From Methanosarcina flavescens (GTDB lineage Archaea; Halobacteriota; Methanosarcinia; Methanosarcinales; Methanosarcinaceae): 64,000 nt of DNA. The DNA lies in NCBI RefSeq assembly GCF_001304615.2, contig NZ_CP032683.1, positions 3,038,001 through 3,102,000 on the forward strand, given 5' to 3'. Positions 7,183 through 16,305 of the stretch are shown here, piece by piece. The position numbers and the translations under genes were made by a program. Every line of letters begins with the position of its first letter. Position 1 is the stretch's first letter. The notes beneath the pieces were generated by a model that saw nothing but the letters and a program-made list of their open reading frames with translations, was not told where the DNA came from and made no database searches.

Positions 7183-8679
7183 ATGAAAAATCATATACTG
7201 ATTATACTACTTGGCGTTTTGTTCACATTGTCAATGGGAACTGCCCTTGCACAGGATATGGAAGCAAATGACACAGAGGCTTTTCAACAGGCTTTAGAAC
7301 AGGATGGATTCACAGTACAGGAAGGTGAACTGGCTTACTTTGATTTACTCAGGTTATTGGAGGAAGGAGTATTGCCTTCTGCATACGGAAATAATCCTAC
7401 CACAAAATATGTGATATATTTTGTTCCACCGGCTCCAGGTTATGAAGTAGAGGAACAGATGTCTGAAATAGCCAGTACGCTTGGGGTGAGCGGGAACACA
7501 ACTCCATTCTGGAACCTCCGTCCTGATGAAGCCGTTGTTTTCGTAGGAAGAACACCACCGGAATGCAGATACTTCAGTTATGATAATATGTTAATGCACA
7601 GAACAATTGGGAATGAGAGAAGATGGATCTTTTCCAACTTAGTAGATACGATAAACAACCTTGTTATCAAAACCGAAGGAACGCCAGATGGAGCTTCCGG
7701 AGATCCTTTCAACCAGACTACAATAATAATCATTACTGCTGATAGAGGCATTGACCAGCGCATCCGGGATGCTGCCGAGTCTGCAGGATACTCAAACAAT
7801 ACAATTAACACCCAGGTGCTGCCCTCGGTCATGCTGAACATGGGTTTGGATAATGATTCCGATACATTTGCATCATTTCTCCGCCCAGCCTTATTCAATG
7901 ATACCCAGGCTGGTGACGATTACATTAATAACACACCTGCAACTATTTTCCGTATTACTCCCAACAATACAACAGAACTGGATCCATATGATTATCCGGA
8001 GTTAAGAATCCGCGGAACCGGACAAACAGAGTTTGAGCTTATGGATGATCTCGAAGAGCTAAGGGTTGCAATTCTCGAAAAATACAACAAGTCAAATGCA
8101 ACAGAGCTCCCGACCAGTCAGGGAGCCCCTGTAGGGAGTGATGCTATTCAGAGAGGAATCAATGGAGTAGGTCCTACCAACGATGCATGCTATCTATGGT
8201 CAGCAAACCAGACTATCTTTTCGCCGACACCTCCTTTCTTTGACACTTCGGAATACTATCCTTTCCTGCGAGACCCGGCAATTACTTTAGGTAATGATAC
8301 CGATGAATTCATAATTGTATATGGGGTCAACCATGTAGCTGCAGGAAAGGCGACGTACTCTAATTTTGCAATATACGGAGCTGATGTGTTTAACGGCGTT
8401 ATAGCAATCACAAATGAGGATTTCAATGGATCTGCTGAGGAATACCTCCCTGATAATCCCAATGCGAAATATCTTTATGTCTACAAGCTATCCAGAAACT
8501 GCAGTGAGGATGATCAATACTGCTACGAAGTTCCTTATGGTCAGGGAGTTCACGGTATAGAGCTGGATCAGCCGCTTTTCATTGGCTGGAGAGCCTACCT
8601 GGAAAACGCTACAAAAATCGGGCCAGCTTACTCAGAGATCGTGTACGATAGGGCTATAAAGTTTGATCCAGAAAGTTAA
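7183..8679 (+). CDS. secreted protein of unknown function
   Basis: 498 residues with a clear signal peptide (MKNHILIILLGVLFTLSMG, predicted cleavage after ALA before QDMEAND) and no later membrane segment, so probably released or loosely cell-associated. The mature protein is acidic and carries many Asn-X-Ser/Thr sites suited to archaeal N-glycosylation. Short stretches such as KYVIYFVPPAPGYEVEEQM and TIIIITADRGIDQRI suggest an alpha/beta fold, but no catalytic motif was recognised. The start is supported by GGGGGATATGGTAC just upstream of the ATG. It stands alone between the STAND module and the ligase gene. No function is proposed. Confidence 0.8.
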   Translation: MKNHILIILLGVLFTLSMGTALAQDMEANDTEAFQQALEQDGFTVQEGELAYFDLLRLLEEGVLPSAYGNNPTTKYVIYFVPPAPGYEVEEQMSEIASTLGVSGNTTPFWNLRPDEAVVFVGRTPPECRYFSYDNMLMHRTIGNERRWIFSNLVDTINNLVIKTEGTPDGASGDPFNQTTIIIITADRGIDQRIRDAAESAGYSNNTINTQVLPSVMLNMGLDNDSDTFASFLRPALFNDTQAGDDYINNTPATIFRITPNNTTELDPYDYPELRIRGTGQTEFELMDDLEELRVAILEKYNKSNATELPTSQGAPVGSDAIQRGINGVGPTNDACYLWSANQTIFSPTPPFFDTSEYYPFLRDPAITLGNDTDEFIIVYGVNHVAAGKATYSNFAIYGADVFNGVIAITNEDFNGSAEEYLPDNPNAKYLYVYKLSRNCSEDDQYCYEVPYGQGVHGIELDQPLFIGWRAYLENATKIGPAYSEIVYDRAIKFDPES

Positions 8680-9000
8680 GGTAAAATAAGGAAATGGAAC
8701 TGAATATAGGAACGTTAAGGCGAGTTTAAGCTCTGGTTGAGGCGTATTACCTCCAAAAAAATTTTTTCATTTTTTTATGTTTTACTATTTTTAGATTTCC
8801 ACTTTATAGTCAGGGATTTTTAGTTTCATCAAATACTTTGTGGTTGTCTGGGTTCTAGAAATCAGTGATTCAAAACTGTTGTTGTTTAAAAAAAGAAACT
8901 ATACATTGCTCAACGGAAGAAAAAAAAGTTGAAGGAATCAGAGAATAGAAATCCTCTAACCATTTAAGTTAGTAAACAATGACTCTAAACTGTGCAGAGT
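8680..9000. other. gap between convergent genes
   Basis: No gene seen. The stretch around 8755-8780 has A-run/T-run pairs (AAAAAAATTTTTTC) that could terminate transcription from either side. The rest is A+T-rich without recognisable structure. Confidence 0.4.
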
Positions 9001-10302
9001 TCAGAGCTGCGGGCGCCTGTCGATGATTCTCTTTGCCTTGCCTGCAGTTCTCTCGATGCTGCCTTTCTCAAGGAGTTCGACGTTTGTGCGGATGTTTAGG
9101 ACAGACTTGAGTTCACGCTGGACGTAGTCCTGGACGGCTTTGAGGTCTTTGAGTTCGCCGGTAAAGGCATTGTCTTCTAGCTCGACTTCGATTGTGAGTT
9201 CGTCGAGCATGTGTTTGTTGCGGTCAAGAATTAGCTGGAAGTGATCGCCCACCTGCGGAATCCGGGAGATGACGTCCTGGATCTGGGAGGGGAAAACATT
9301 GATTCCTCTCACGATCAGCATGTCGTCGGCCCTGCCCATGAGGCGGGAAATTTTTGTGGTGGTTCTGCCGCAGTCGCATTCGGATTCAAGAAGTTTTGTC
9401 ATGTCGCCTGTGCGGTACCTGATGTTGCAGAAGCCTTCCTTGTTGATGGAGGTGAGGACAAGTTCTCCTTTTTCGCCTTCTGAGACCTGCTCTCCGTTTT
9501 CATCAAGGACTTCAACAAGAAAATTATCGCTCCAGATGTGCAGCCCGTCCTGCTCCTGGCACTCAAAACCTATTCCAGGCCCGAACATCTCGGATAGTCC
9601 GTAGCAGTCATAGGCTTTGAGGTTGAGCCGCTTTTCAAGCTGTTTGCGCGTATTTTCCGACCAGGACTCACCACCGAAGATAGCGGCTTTCAATGAGAGT
9701 TTGTCTACAAGGTCGAGTTCTTCAGCCGTTTCGGCAAGGTAAAAGGCATACGAGGGCGTACAGTGCACAGCTGTTACCCCGAAGTCGACCATCATCTCTA
9801 GCTGCCGGGCGGTATTTCCGGTTGCAGCCGGCACGATCATTGCGCCCATCCTTTCAACGCCGTAGTGGAAACCCAGGCCTCCTGTAAAGAGCCCATAATT
9901 CATGGAGTTCTGGATTATATCGCCTGCAGAAAGCCCTATCATTGTGAGATCTCTGGCAATCAAATCCGACCAGGTCTCGATATCCTTTGCCGTATACCCT
10001 ACGACTGTGGGCTTCCCGCTTGTGCCGGACGAGGCGTGGATACGCACTATATCTTCTTTTCTGGCAGCAAAAAGCCCAAAAGGATAGTTTTCCCGAAGGT
10101 AGGCTTTTCGGGTAAAAGGCACTTTACGGATATCATCGAGAGTTTTAATATCCTCGGGAGTGACTCCAGCTTCCTTGAATTTCTGCCTGTAAAAAGGAAC
10201 ATTTTCATAGACCAGCTTTAAGCTCCGTTGAAGGCGTTTAAGCTGTAATTTCTTCATTTCTTCGGGATTCATTGTTTCGTATTTCGGCTGCCAGTACTTC
10301 AT
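9001..10302 (-). CDS. phenylacetate-CoA ligase / coenzyme F390 synthetase-like protein
   Basis: 433 residues, usual length for the PaaK family of adenylate-forming ligases, which activate an acid with ATP and transfer it to CoA, or in methanogens adenylylate F420 to F390. The phosphate-binding loop SSGTSGKPT is at 91-99. YGLSEMFGPG (acid/adenylate-binding block), YRTGDM and the hinge-region GRADDMLIVRGINVFPSQI are all present. The C-terminal lid domain (about 335-433) is complete. PaaK-family genes in methanogens are often annotated as F390 synthetases, but substrate cannot be read from sequence. No partner gene lies next to it. A 7-bp palindrome (10364-10383) lies in its upstream region near a TATA-like element. 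Confidence 0.88.
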   Translation of the reverse strand: MKYWQPKYETMNPEEMKKLQLKRLQRSLKLVYENVPFYRQKFKEAGVTPEDIKTLDDIRKVPFTRKAYLRENYPFGLFAARKEDIVRIHASSGTSGKPTVVGYTAKDIETWSDLIARDLTMIGLSAGDIIQNSMNYGLFTGGLGFHYGVERMGAMIVPAATGNTARQLEMMVDFGVTAVHCTPSYAFYLAETAEELDLVDKLSLKAAIFGGESWSENTRKQLEKRLNLKAYDCYGLSEMFGPGIGFECQEQDGLHIWSDNFLVEVLDENGEQVSEGEKGELVLTSINKEGFCNIRYRTGDMTKLLESECDCGRTTTKISRLMGRADDMLIVRGINVFPSQIQDVISRIPQVGDHFQLILDRNKHMLDELTIEVELEDNAFTGELKDLKAVQDYVQRELKSVLNIRTNVELLEKGSIERTAGKAKRIIDRRPQL

Positions 10303-10363
10303 TAACAGAACCTTCTTTTTTATTTGTGAAACCGTTCTCAGGTCATAAATTTTAATGTATAAG

Positions 10364-10383
10364 TGCCATGCCTCTACATGGCA
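10364..10383 (-). promoter_or_regulatory. perfect palindrome upstream of the PaaK-like gene
   Basis: TGCCATG (10364-10370) and CATGGCA (10377-10383) flank a 6-base spacer. On the minus strand it sits just downstream of a TATA-like TTTAATATAT (about 10387-10396), where transcription of the ligase gene would begin. It could be an operator or a small leader hairpin. Only the symmetry is observed; the function is inferred. Confidence 0.35.
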
Positions 10384-10490
10384 TGATATATTAAATAATC
10401 TAATCAGTAATATAAAATGTTTGGAAAAATCCTTCTGTACTGTAATCGTTACTAGATATAAACGTTGTTAAGGTGAAGAGGTTTTAAATT

Positions 10491-10622
10491 ATGGAGTTAG
10501 CAGATTTAAAAAAACCGAATTTTATTGGTTGCGTAGGATTCGGCAGTTTAGATCCCAGAAAAAAGCAACACTATTTTCTGAGAGTAATACACATCCTCTT
10601 TCTCAAAAGTAGTCTTAACTAA
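10491..10622 (+). CDS. possible 43-residue protein
   Basis: ATG at 10491 to TAA at 10620-10622, encoding MELADLKKPNFIGCVGFGSL and a basic/hydrophobic tail ending LFLKSSLN. A TATA-like GATATAAAC lies about 30 bases upstream, and GGTGAAGAGG just before the start could serve as ribosome-binding site. The composition is protein-like but no family is recognised. It could also be the relic of a longer gene. Low confidence. Confidence 0.3.
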   Translation: MELADLKKPNFIGCVGFGSLDPRKKQHYFLRVIHILFLKSSLN

Positions 10623-10697
10623 TAAACTAATTATACAATGTTTTGTAAAATCATAATATGAAAAAAACAAATAAAAAAGAAATTTAAGGTATTTTAA

Positions 10698-11027
10698 TTA
10701 ATACTTGAGCGGACTAGAACCATATCTTGTGCCAGTTCTTCTTTCGCCTTCTTCTCTTGCTTCAAATTCATGTACTTTTGCCTTAGATTCGTATACTTTT
10801 GATTTAAATCCTTCCACTTTTGCTTTAAGCCCCTCTGCTTTTGTTTTAAAGCCCTCTGCCTTTGTTTTAAAAACTTCTACTCTTGTTCTAGATCCTTCTG
10901 TATTTCTTTTAAATGAACTGCATAAACAGCAGCCTTCTTTACAGTGTGAGATGTGTATATGTTTTATAACACTGACAAGCCCTATTGCGGCTAAGATATA
11001 AACTACTACTTTCTTAAGTGTATTCAT
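10698..11027 (-). CDS. small membrane-anchored coiled-coil protein
   Basis: 109 residues. An N-terminal segment (KKVVVYILAAIGLVSVI) is hydrophobic and probably anchors the protein. A Cys-rich stretch follows (HCKEGCCLC), then about seven near-identical seven-residue units of the type FKTKAEG / LKAKVEG / FKSKVYE (about 48-95), which would form a charged amphipathic helix or coiled coil. The tail is Arg-rich. GGGGGATT before the ATG is a strong ribosome-binding site. Similar repeat helices occur in LEA-like and membrane-stress proteins, but no assignment is made. A truncated sister gene lies immediately upstream. Confidence 0.65.
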   Translation of the reverse strand: MNTLKKVVVYILAAIGLVSVIKHIHISHCKEGCCLCSSFKRNTEGSRTRVEVFKTKAEGFKTKAEGLKAKVEGFKSKVYESKAKVHEFEAREEGERRTGTRYGSSPLKY

Positions 11028-11320
11028 GGTAATCCCCCAAAATTATTATTGCATCTTTTGTTTATTAAGTTTATTCATAAAATGATAAAGTTCTTATGAG
11101 CCAGAGAAGGCTACTAACCATATATCAAGTCTTGATGTGTATACGTTTTACAACATAAACAAGCCCTATTGCGGCTAAGATACCAATTGCTATTTTCTTA
11201 AGTGTATCCATGTTAATCCCCCAAAACTATTATTGTATCTCATTGTTTATGAAGTTTATTCATAAAATGATAAAGTTCTTATGGGACAAAGAAAACTGCC
11301 AACTATACATCAAGATTTAC
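10930..11320. repeat. tandem duplication of promoter, start and membrane segment
   Basis: The stretch upstream of and including the first 28 codons of the 109-residue gene is repeated about 184 bp further along. The two copies share the A+T-rich block with TTTATTCATAAAATGATAAA, the CCCCCAAAA/CTATTATTG region and the ribosome-binding site. Shared upstream DNA implies shared regulation. Confidence 0.7.
11125..11211 (-). CDS. 28-residue membrane peptide, truncated sister of the 109-residue protein
   Basis: ATG at 11211 to TGA at 11125-11127. The sequence (MDTLKKIAIGILAAIGLVYV, then VKRIHIKT) matches the first 28 residues of the neighbouring protein (MNTLKKVVVYILAAIGLVSV, then IKHIHISH). The ribosome-binding site GGGGGATTAAC and the roughly 75 bases before it are also shared. 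A single membrane helix with a basic end. The intact start signals and in-frame stop suggest it is expressed as a very small membrane protein, although it arose as a partial duplicate. Confidence 0.55.
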   Translation of the reverse strand: MDTLKKIAIGILAAIGLVYVVKRIHIKT

Positions 11321-11431
11321 TGACTATTACCAGGTTGACATAAAAGCTAAAAATTAAAAAAGCAGTTATGACAGGACTCCGAAACAATTCAAAATCAGTC
11401 CTGTCACCTGCTCATAATTATCTTACATCAA

Positions 11432-12555
11432 TTATTTCTCTGGCTCCCTGAAACTTACTGAGTAAGTAAAACTATTGACATTTTTCGGGAGAATTGAAAG
11501 TTCCCAGGTTCCGATTGCTCCGGGTACTTCATAGGTTCCAGTGTATTGTTTGACGCTGTCATAGATTAGATCATCTTCCATTGCCCAGACTGGGTAATAG
11601 GACGTCTGAGCAGATACGCTGCCACCCTGAGTTTTTTCTACAAGGGTCAGATTAACAGGATTTGAATTGCATTTCAGGTTAATTTCAAAAGATGGTTCTT
11701 CCTTTTCCGGGGAGATGCGCACCATTGAGCTAGGGTCATCAATATCAGCCGAAACTTTAATCGTTATTGGGTCTACGGTTTTAGTGTTAAAGGTTTTTAC
11801 GAAAGGAACGGAAGGAGGTTCATTACACCAGCTTTTATGACTGAAGGCGCAGAAATCTCTATCAGGTCGCTACTGAAAGCGGGTTCAGGAACATGTTCGA
11901 TGTCCAGTATTTTCGGATCTATAGTTACATCTTTGCTTGCTAAATTTTTAATTTTTATCTTGTATACATATTCCTTTCCTGGATCAACATTATCGAAAAT
12001 GAAGGCTTTCTGAAACTCAAGCTTAGGCACTGTGATCTCGAGATCCAGTACATTAACATACTGGGATGTGCCGTATTCTTGAGGATACGTGTCATTTGTA
12101 AAGATTATCTTAGCATAATATACTCCGCTGTTTGCATCCTCAGGCACATTTACTTCAACCGCAAAGTTCTGTTTTATGCCCGGATCTGCAGTCACTTTTG
12201 TCGGGGATATTGTAATCCAGCTTTTGTTGAGGGAGTAGATACTGCCAGGCACAGTCATAACTTTCGGAGCTACATTGAGCTTTTTGTTACCTTCGTTCGT
12301 GAAACTGACATTGAAGGTCTCACTGCTTCCCGGCGTGAGATACACAGAATAATAGGTCGAGTTTATTGTGTGTAGGGTGTAACCTTCGTTGTCTGCTACC
12401 GGTTTAGAGATATTAGAATCTTCGCAAGTTCCGTTCTCGCAGGTTACATTTCCGGTAAGCTTATCAGGCTGAGCAAACGAAACCGGTATTAACACCAGGC
12501 AAAGTAGTAAACATAAGAATTGAAATGCTAATTTTAATGCAATATTTTTACCCAT
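11432..12555 (-). pseudogene. surface protein with COG1470-like repeats, frameshifted
   Basis: One gene read in two frames. The first frame (12555 to about 11820) has a signal peptide (LAFQFLCLLLCLVLIPVSFA) and Ig-like CARDB/COG1470 features (YLTPGSSETFNVSFTNEGNK, then NPVEVNVPEDA-type NSGVYYAKIIF), then runs off to a stop at 11797. The second frame, open from about 11870 to 11432, continues with NEPPSVPFVKTFNTKTVDP and a beta-rich domain ending SFTYSVSFREPEK. Restoring one A in GGTGTAATGAACC (near 11820) rejoins them as GVNEPPSVPF. GGAG eight bases before the ATG at 12555 decides the start. Either a real single-base loss or a sequencing error. Confidence 0.7.
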
Positions 12556-13300
12556 ACTTCTGACTCCTTTCATTTATTTATGAATAATATTCACCAGTAA
12601 TGTTCATGAGCAAGCCTGGAACTCGAAATGACCTCTCCAAGTCCCATTCCCATTTTGTAAGTAATTGATCGAGTCTCCAGATTCCGGGTTTCAATCGCGT
12701 ATTCCAAACCGATTGAATCACGAACTTTATAACTTCTATACATATAATTTTTATGAAAAATGTTTCTGGCAGTTAACACATAAATCAACTTTATAAAAAG
12801 TCAGAATTGAGATTAAGCAGTGCGCTAGAAATATTATTGGAGCAGAAATGAGTATAAACGTGGTAGTACACTATTGAATGAAACTTTACTTGTTGCTCCC
12901 TGCGGGATGAATTACTGCATTTGCATGGTTTACTTAAGGAAGAAAAATGAGTGGTCCGGCTGTAGATTGACGTTAACAAAAACCGGTTCATAGGATAATT
13001 CCGGATAAAAGGGAAGTTTTAAAGAATTAAGTTAGAACCGAAGCATTACTTTTGGAGAGTCAATCGAAAATTCGAAGCTATTTCCAAAAACAAAAAGGTA
13101 ATTTTATTAGTGAACCCATTCCAAAACCAAAAATATTTCTCAAATCAATAAGAATTCCCAGAACAAATTTCGTGACATAAACTCGGTTGGTTATTGGGGA
13201 TTTGATATCATGGGACTCAATTTTGAGTTTTAGGATCAACTCATAAATAAAAAATAGATAAAAAAATAGAAGTTATTAGTAGATTTTTAACTTTTTAAAT
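12556..13300. other. long intergenic region
   Basis: No convincing gene. Two minus-strand frames of about 65 codons (12591-12788 and 12791-12991) have no ribosome-binding site and no recognisable protein character. Nothing else was seen apart from A+T-rich promoter-like stretches. Confidence 0.45.
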
Positions 13301-13729
13301 CTACTTAATAACAATATTCTTATGGACCCACAGCTTACCAACACAACCTTCACACTTAATAGTCATACAACTGATGTAAAAACCAGTCTTTTTATACTTA
13401 TGTACCGGGTTTTTCAATGCTGGGGTTATTTTTGTTCCTTCGAGATGAGTCCCGTCACCAAAGTCCCATCTAATATACGTCACTTTACCTTTTGAGAGGT
13501 CCTTAAACTGCACTACTCGTGGATCACTACTTGAAGCGGCTACTGCTGTATAATCAATACGATTATTCCCACTGGATATACGGGCTGTTGCTGGAGGAGT
13601 CCCTGCGCCTAGGGGAGTGGGGGTTACGATACATTTTGCATAGACTCCTTCAGACAATAGAGTCAACATCAACAGCGTGGTGAGAACAATCGCTGTCATT
13701 CTCCATAAAGACTTTCTATTATTTTTCAT
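13301..13729 (-). CDS. secreted single-PKD-domain protein
   Basis: 142 residues. A signal peptide (RMTAIVLTTLLMLTLLSEGVYA) is followed by a short Thr/Pro linker and one PKD domain (about 55-142) with the hallmark YIRWDFGDGTHLEG and the closing strand pattern NPVHKYKKTGFYIS. PKD domains are Ig-like folds used in archaeal surface layers and secreted enzymes. Four Cys (CMTIKCEGC plus one near the N-terminus) may form disulfides. Clear ribosome-binding site AGGAGG before the ATG. It is a lone domain without an enzyme attached, so a structural or adhesive role is likely (inference). Confidence 0.8.
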   Translation of the reverse strand: MKNNRKSLWRMTAIVLTTLLMLTLLSEGVYAKCIVTPTPLGAGTPPATARISSGNNRIDYTAVAASSSDPRVVQFKDLSKGKVTYIRWDFGDGTHLEGTKITPALKNPVHKYKKTGFYISCMTIKCEGCVGKLWVHKNIVIK

Positions 13730-14175
13730 ATTTTCCTCCTATGTTTTTTAGTTTAACCAAGAGATTGGTAAGTAGAAACAACAGGAGAAATTATCATATA
13801 AACATACTTATTTTCAGAAAATAAAATAAAAGTCCTGATACAAATTTAAAGCTTTATAATGCTTTATTATCCTTTTTAAAAGATTAGAAAAAAGAAAAAT
13901 TCTTTGATACTGTTCTCAATCGTTACAGACTCAAAATTAGAGATTATGGGAAGGTCATGTAATAAAAAATCTTAAGAAAACTCTTTACTTTAAGTAATAA
14001 TCTATAAAACTTTCAAAATTTATTAGAGCAGCATCTATTTCTCAGGAATCTGGCTATAACTCGTTACGCAATATCGAGAGTCTTGCTCCTAGGCAGACCT
14101 TAACGTAGTATTTTAATAAGCCCTGGAAATCCAATAAATCAGGTCAGAACAAAATCTGCAGGTTGATAAAAGCTT
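13730..14175. other. intergenic region
   Basis: Divergent promoter region for the PKD gene and the protease-like gene. A+T-rich, with no gene, repeat or strong hairpin noticed. Confidence 0.4.
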
Positions 14176-14658
14176 ATGATAAAAGCAGGCAGTTCCTTTT
14201 TTCATAATGGAAAACATGGTACTATCGGTGCGGTTATCTCGCTCAAAGGAGTGTTTTATGCGGTTACAGTTTCACATATCTTCGAGGGAAAAAGAGACCG
14301 CCTGACCGTTGATGGAAAAACACTCGCTGTTACTAGAATTTTAGAAGACCATCACCTAGCCCTGATAGAGCTTCCTCCCGGTAGCGAGATTGAAATCACG
14401 GAATTTGGCAGCCCGGCTGAACTTGAACTGGCTAAGCTCATTAATGATACCCGTACTATCCATTACTGCAGGGTAGCTAATTCTGGGGCTTCATTGCTTT
14501 TCCTGGGTTTCCAGTGCCATGACATGCCGGCTCCGGAAGACAGCGGCTCTCCTATCGTACAGGAAGGGAAAGTAATAGGTATAATGACTTCGGCAACCCT
14601 GGACACCTGCATGGGGTTTGCGATCTCGTCTAAAATTCTCAGAAACCTGAAAATATAA
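14176..14658 (+). CDS. small trypsin-like serine protease-fold protein
   Basis: 160 residues, no signal peptide, about the size of a minimal chymotrypsin fold. The His block is VTVSHIFEGK and the Ser block is PEDSGSPIVQEGKVIGIMTS with the GDSG-like DSGSP. At the position of the catalytic Asp the sequence reads HHLALIEL where families usually have D-h-A-L-I, so the Asp seems replaced by His, unless the Asp two residues earlier (EDHH) serves. It could be a weakened protease or a binding protein. The predicted location is cytoplasmic. No operon partner. Confidence 0.7.
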   Translation: MIKAGSSFFHNGKHGTIGAVISLKGVFYAVTVSHIFEGKRDRLTVDGKTLAVTRILEDHHLALIELPPGSEIEITEFGSPAELELAKLINDTRTIHYCRVANSGASLLFLGFQCHDMPAPEDSGSPIVQEGKVIGIMTSATLDTCMGFAISSKILRNLKI

Positions 14659-14926
14659 CGGTGCTGCAGAATTGAGTCTCTGGAACCCCCAGTCCTGTAT
14701 AAAGGGCAGCTATCGTGCTTTCTACAATGCCTATTCTTCCGGGCAGGAAAAAGATTTTCCCAGAAGAAGAGGAAGCCAATACCCAACGACCAGGATTTCT
14801 GGCCCGACAGGATATCTGCAGCTATGAAGAAAGAAAAGGGTCAGCAGTTATACAGGGTTTTCTCAGACCAATATAATTGAGCAAAATATCACAGCCTTTA
14901 ATTATTATTAAGGAGAATTCTCTCTC

Positions 14927-15199
14927 ATGACAGAAGTTATATATCTACTTTTTCCTATTTCTTATGCCGTTCTTAATGCAGCCTCTTTTACACTGTATGG
15001 AATGGATAAATTCAAAGCGAAAAACGCAGGGTGGAGAATCTCTGAGCAGAACTTGCTGATTGCTTCTCTCTTCGGTCCGATAGGTGCACTGCTCGGGATG
15101 CAGCACTTCAGGCATAAGACCCAGAAGCCCATATTCAAAATTCTTGTACCTGCCTTTGCTGGAGTTCACCTCCTGCTTGTGCTCTGGATCAATCTGTGA
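14927..15199 (+). CDS. DUF1294 family membrane protein
   Basis: 90 residues with three hydrophobic segments: residues 4-22, the middle LLIASLFGPIGALLGM, and the C-terminal ILVPAFAGVHLLLVLWINL. The family-typical YGMDKFKAKNAGWRISE and MQHFRHKTQKPIF blocks are visible. DUF1294 proteins are small inner-membrane proteins of unknown function. The ATG is preceded by AAGGAG about ten bases upstream. The gene stands alone, upstream of the fumarase leader. Confidence 0.82.
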   Translation: MTEVIYLLFPISYAVLNAASFTLYGMDKFKAKNAGWRISEQNLLIASLFGPIGALLGMQHFRHKTQKPIFKILVPAFAGVHLLLVLWINL

Positions 15200-15321
15200 C
15201 AGTTCTTATAATTAAATAGCGAAGTCAAGTGGCGTCTATAACATTCGTAGCTTCCAGAACAAATCTTGACAACAGTATAGTTTATAAGTTAAAAAACATA
15301 ATCAGAGGATGTATTATGAGA

Positions 15322-15403
15322 GAGGTGACGGATTCGTCCCACCTCGGAGAAGGCGCGAGCTCTCCTTCGCCCTATTAAAAATACAGAATTCGCCTGCAAG
15401 GCG
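15322..15403 (+). promoter_or_regulatory. three-hairpin leader upstream of fumarase
   Basis: Three successive stems: GAGGTG/CACCTC (15322-15327 with 15340-15345, extended by ACG/CGT), GGAGA/TCTCC (15346-15350 with 15361-15365), and CGCC/GGCG (15391-15394 with 15400-15403). A TATA-like GTATAGTTTATAAG near 15275-15290 would start transcription at about 15305, giving a leader of roughly 150 bases. The clustering of G+C-rich stems in A+T-rich DNA suggests a structured 5' RNA. Its role (attenuation, ligand binding or stability) is unknown. Confidence 0.45.
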
Positions 15404-15462
15404 ATGGGAGATTTGAATCTGTTCTCTCATATCTGTTATATTAGATCTGTTTTGGTGATCTC

Positions 15463-16305
15463 TTGCCCTCAAAAATCAGCCGTGAAACCTTTATCCAGTC
15501 TATTGCAGACCTTTTGCGAAAAGCGGAAATCGAACTTCCTGAAGATGTGGTGGATGCACTCAGAAAAGCCGAAACCGCCGAAGAAAACTCTGTTGCAAAA
15601 TCCCAGCTCCAGGCAATCCTGAAGAATATTGAGATTGCAAAAAAGCATGGAGTTCCCATGTGCCAGGATACGGGTATAATGATCTTTTTTGCAGAGATTG
15701 GAAACGAATTTCAGCCAAGTTTTGACATCGAAGCTGCGATTCAGGAGGCTGTAATCCTTGCGACAGCTAAAATTCCACTCCGCCCGAATGCTGTAGATCC
15801 ATTGTCCCGGAAAAACAGCGGGAACAATACAGGGACTGGAATTCCGGATATTCACTGGAAGCTCGTTCCCGGAAATCATTTAAAAATTACTGTTGCTCCC
15901 AAAGGCGCAGGCTCGGAAAACATGAGCTCTTTGCGGATGTTTAACCCGACAGATACCGGGAATATCAAAAACTTTGTACTCGAGACCATAGTGAATGCCG
16001 GAGGGATGCCCTGCCCTCCTTTGACCATAGGAGTCGGAATTGGGGGTTCTTTTGATGCAGCAGCCAGGCTTGCAAAAGAAGCTCTGCTTGAGCCCCTTGA
16101 CACCCAGATGGAAGGATTGGAAAGAGAAATCCTTGAGGCTGTAAACGCGCTCGGGATAGGCTGTATGGGTTTGGGAGGTAGCATAACCGCCCTTGCAGTG
16201 CACGTGAAAACTGCTCATTGCCACACCGCATCCCTTCCGGTTGCAGTAAATATCCAGTGCTGGGCAAACCGGCATGCTTCGATTGTTTTTGGAGGGGAAG
16301 AATAA
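15463..16305 (+). CDS. fumA: fumarate hydratase class I, alpha subunit
   Basis: 280 residues, the N-terminal half of a two-subunit [4Fe-4S] fumarase (TtdA/FumA-N type), which interconverts fumarate and malate. The iron-sulfur cysteines are visible in VPMCQDTG, NAGGMPCPPLTIGVG and NALGIGCMGLGG. The start is TTG at 15463, decided by the strong GGTGATC ribosome-binding site complementary to the 16S 3' end, two bases before it. Its stop overlaps the ATG of the beta subunit (TAATG). In methanogens the enzyme belongs to the incomplete TCA pathway. It might be an L-tartrate dehydratase, but the context favours fumarase. Confidence 0.9.
   Translation: MPSKISRETFIQSIADLLRKAEIELPEDVVDALRKAETAEENSVAKSQLQAILKNIEIAKKHGVPMCQDTGIMIFFAEIGNEFQPSFDIEAAIQEAVILATAKIPLRPNAVDPLSRKNSGNNTGTGIPDIHWKLVPGNHLKITVAPKGAGSENMSSLRMFNPTDTGNIKNFVLETIVNAGGMPCPPLTIGVGIGGSFDAAARLAKEALLEPLDTQMEGLEREILEAVNALGIGCMGLGGSITALAVHVKTAHCHTASLPVAVNIQCWANRHASIVFGGEE

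Noticed and set aside
12591-12991. Two minus-strand frames of about 65 codons
   Set aside because: No ribosome-binding site, no hydrophobic or conserved pattern, in A+T-rich intergenic DNA.
14727-14876. 49-codon plus-strand frame (MPILPGRKKIFPEEEEANTQ and onward)
   Set aside because: Composition is plausible, but no clear ribosome-binding site or family; too weak to call as a gene.
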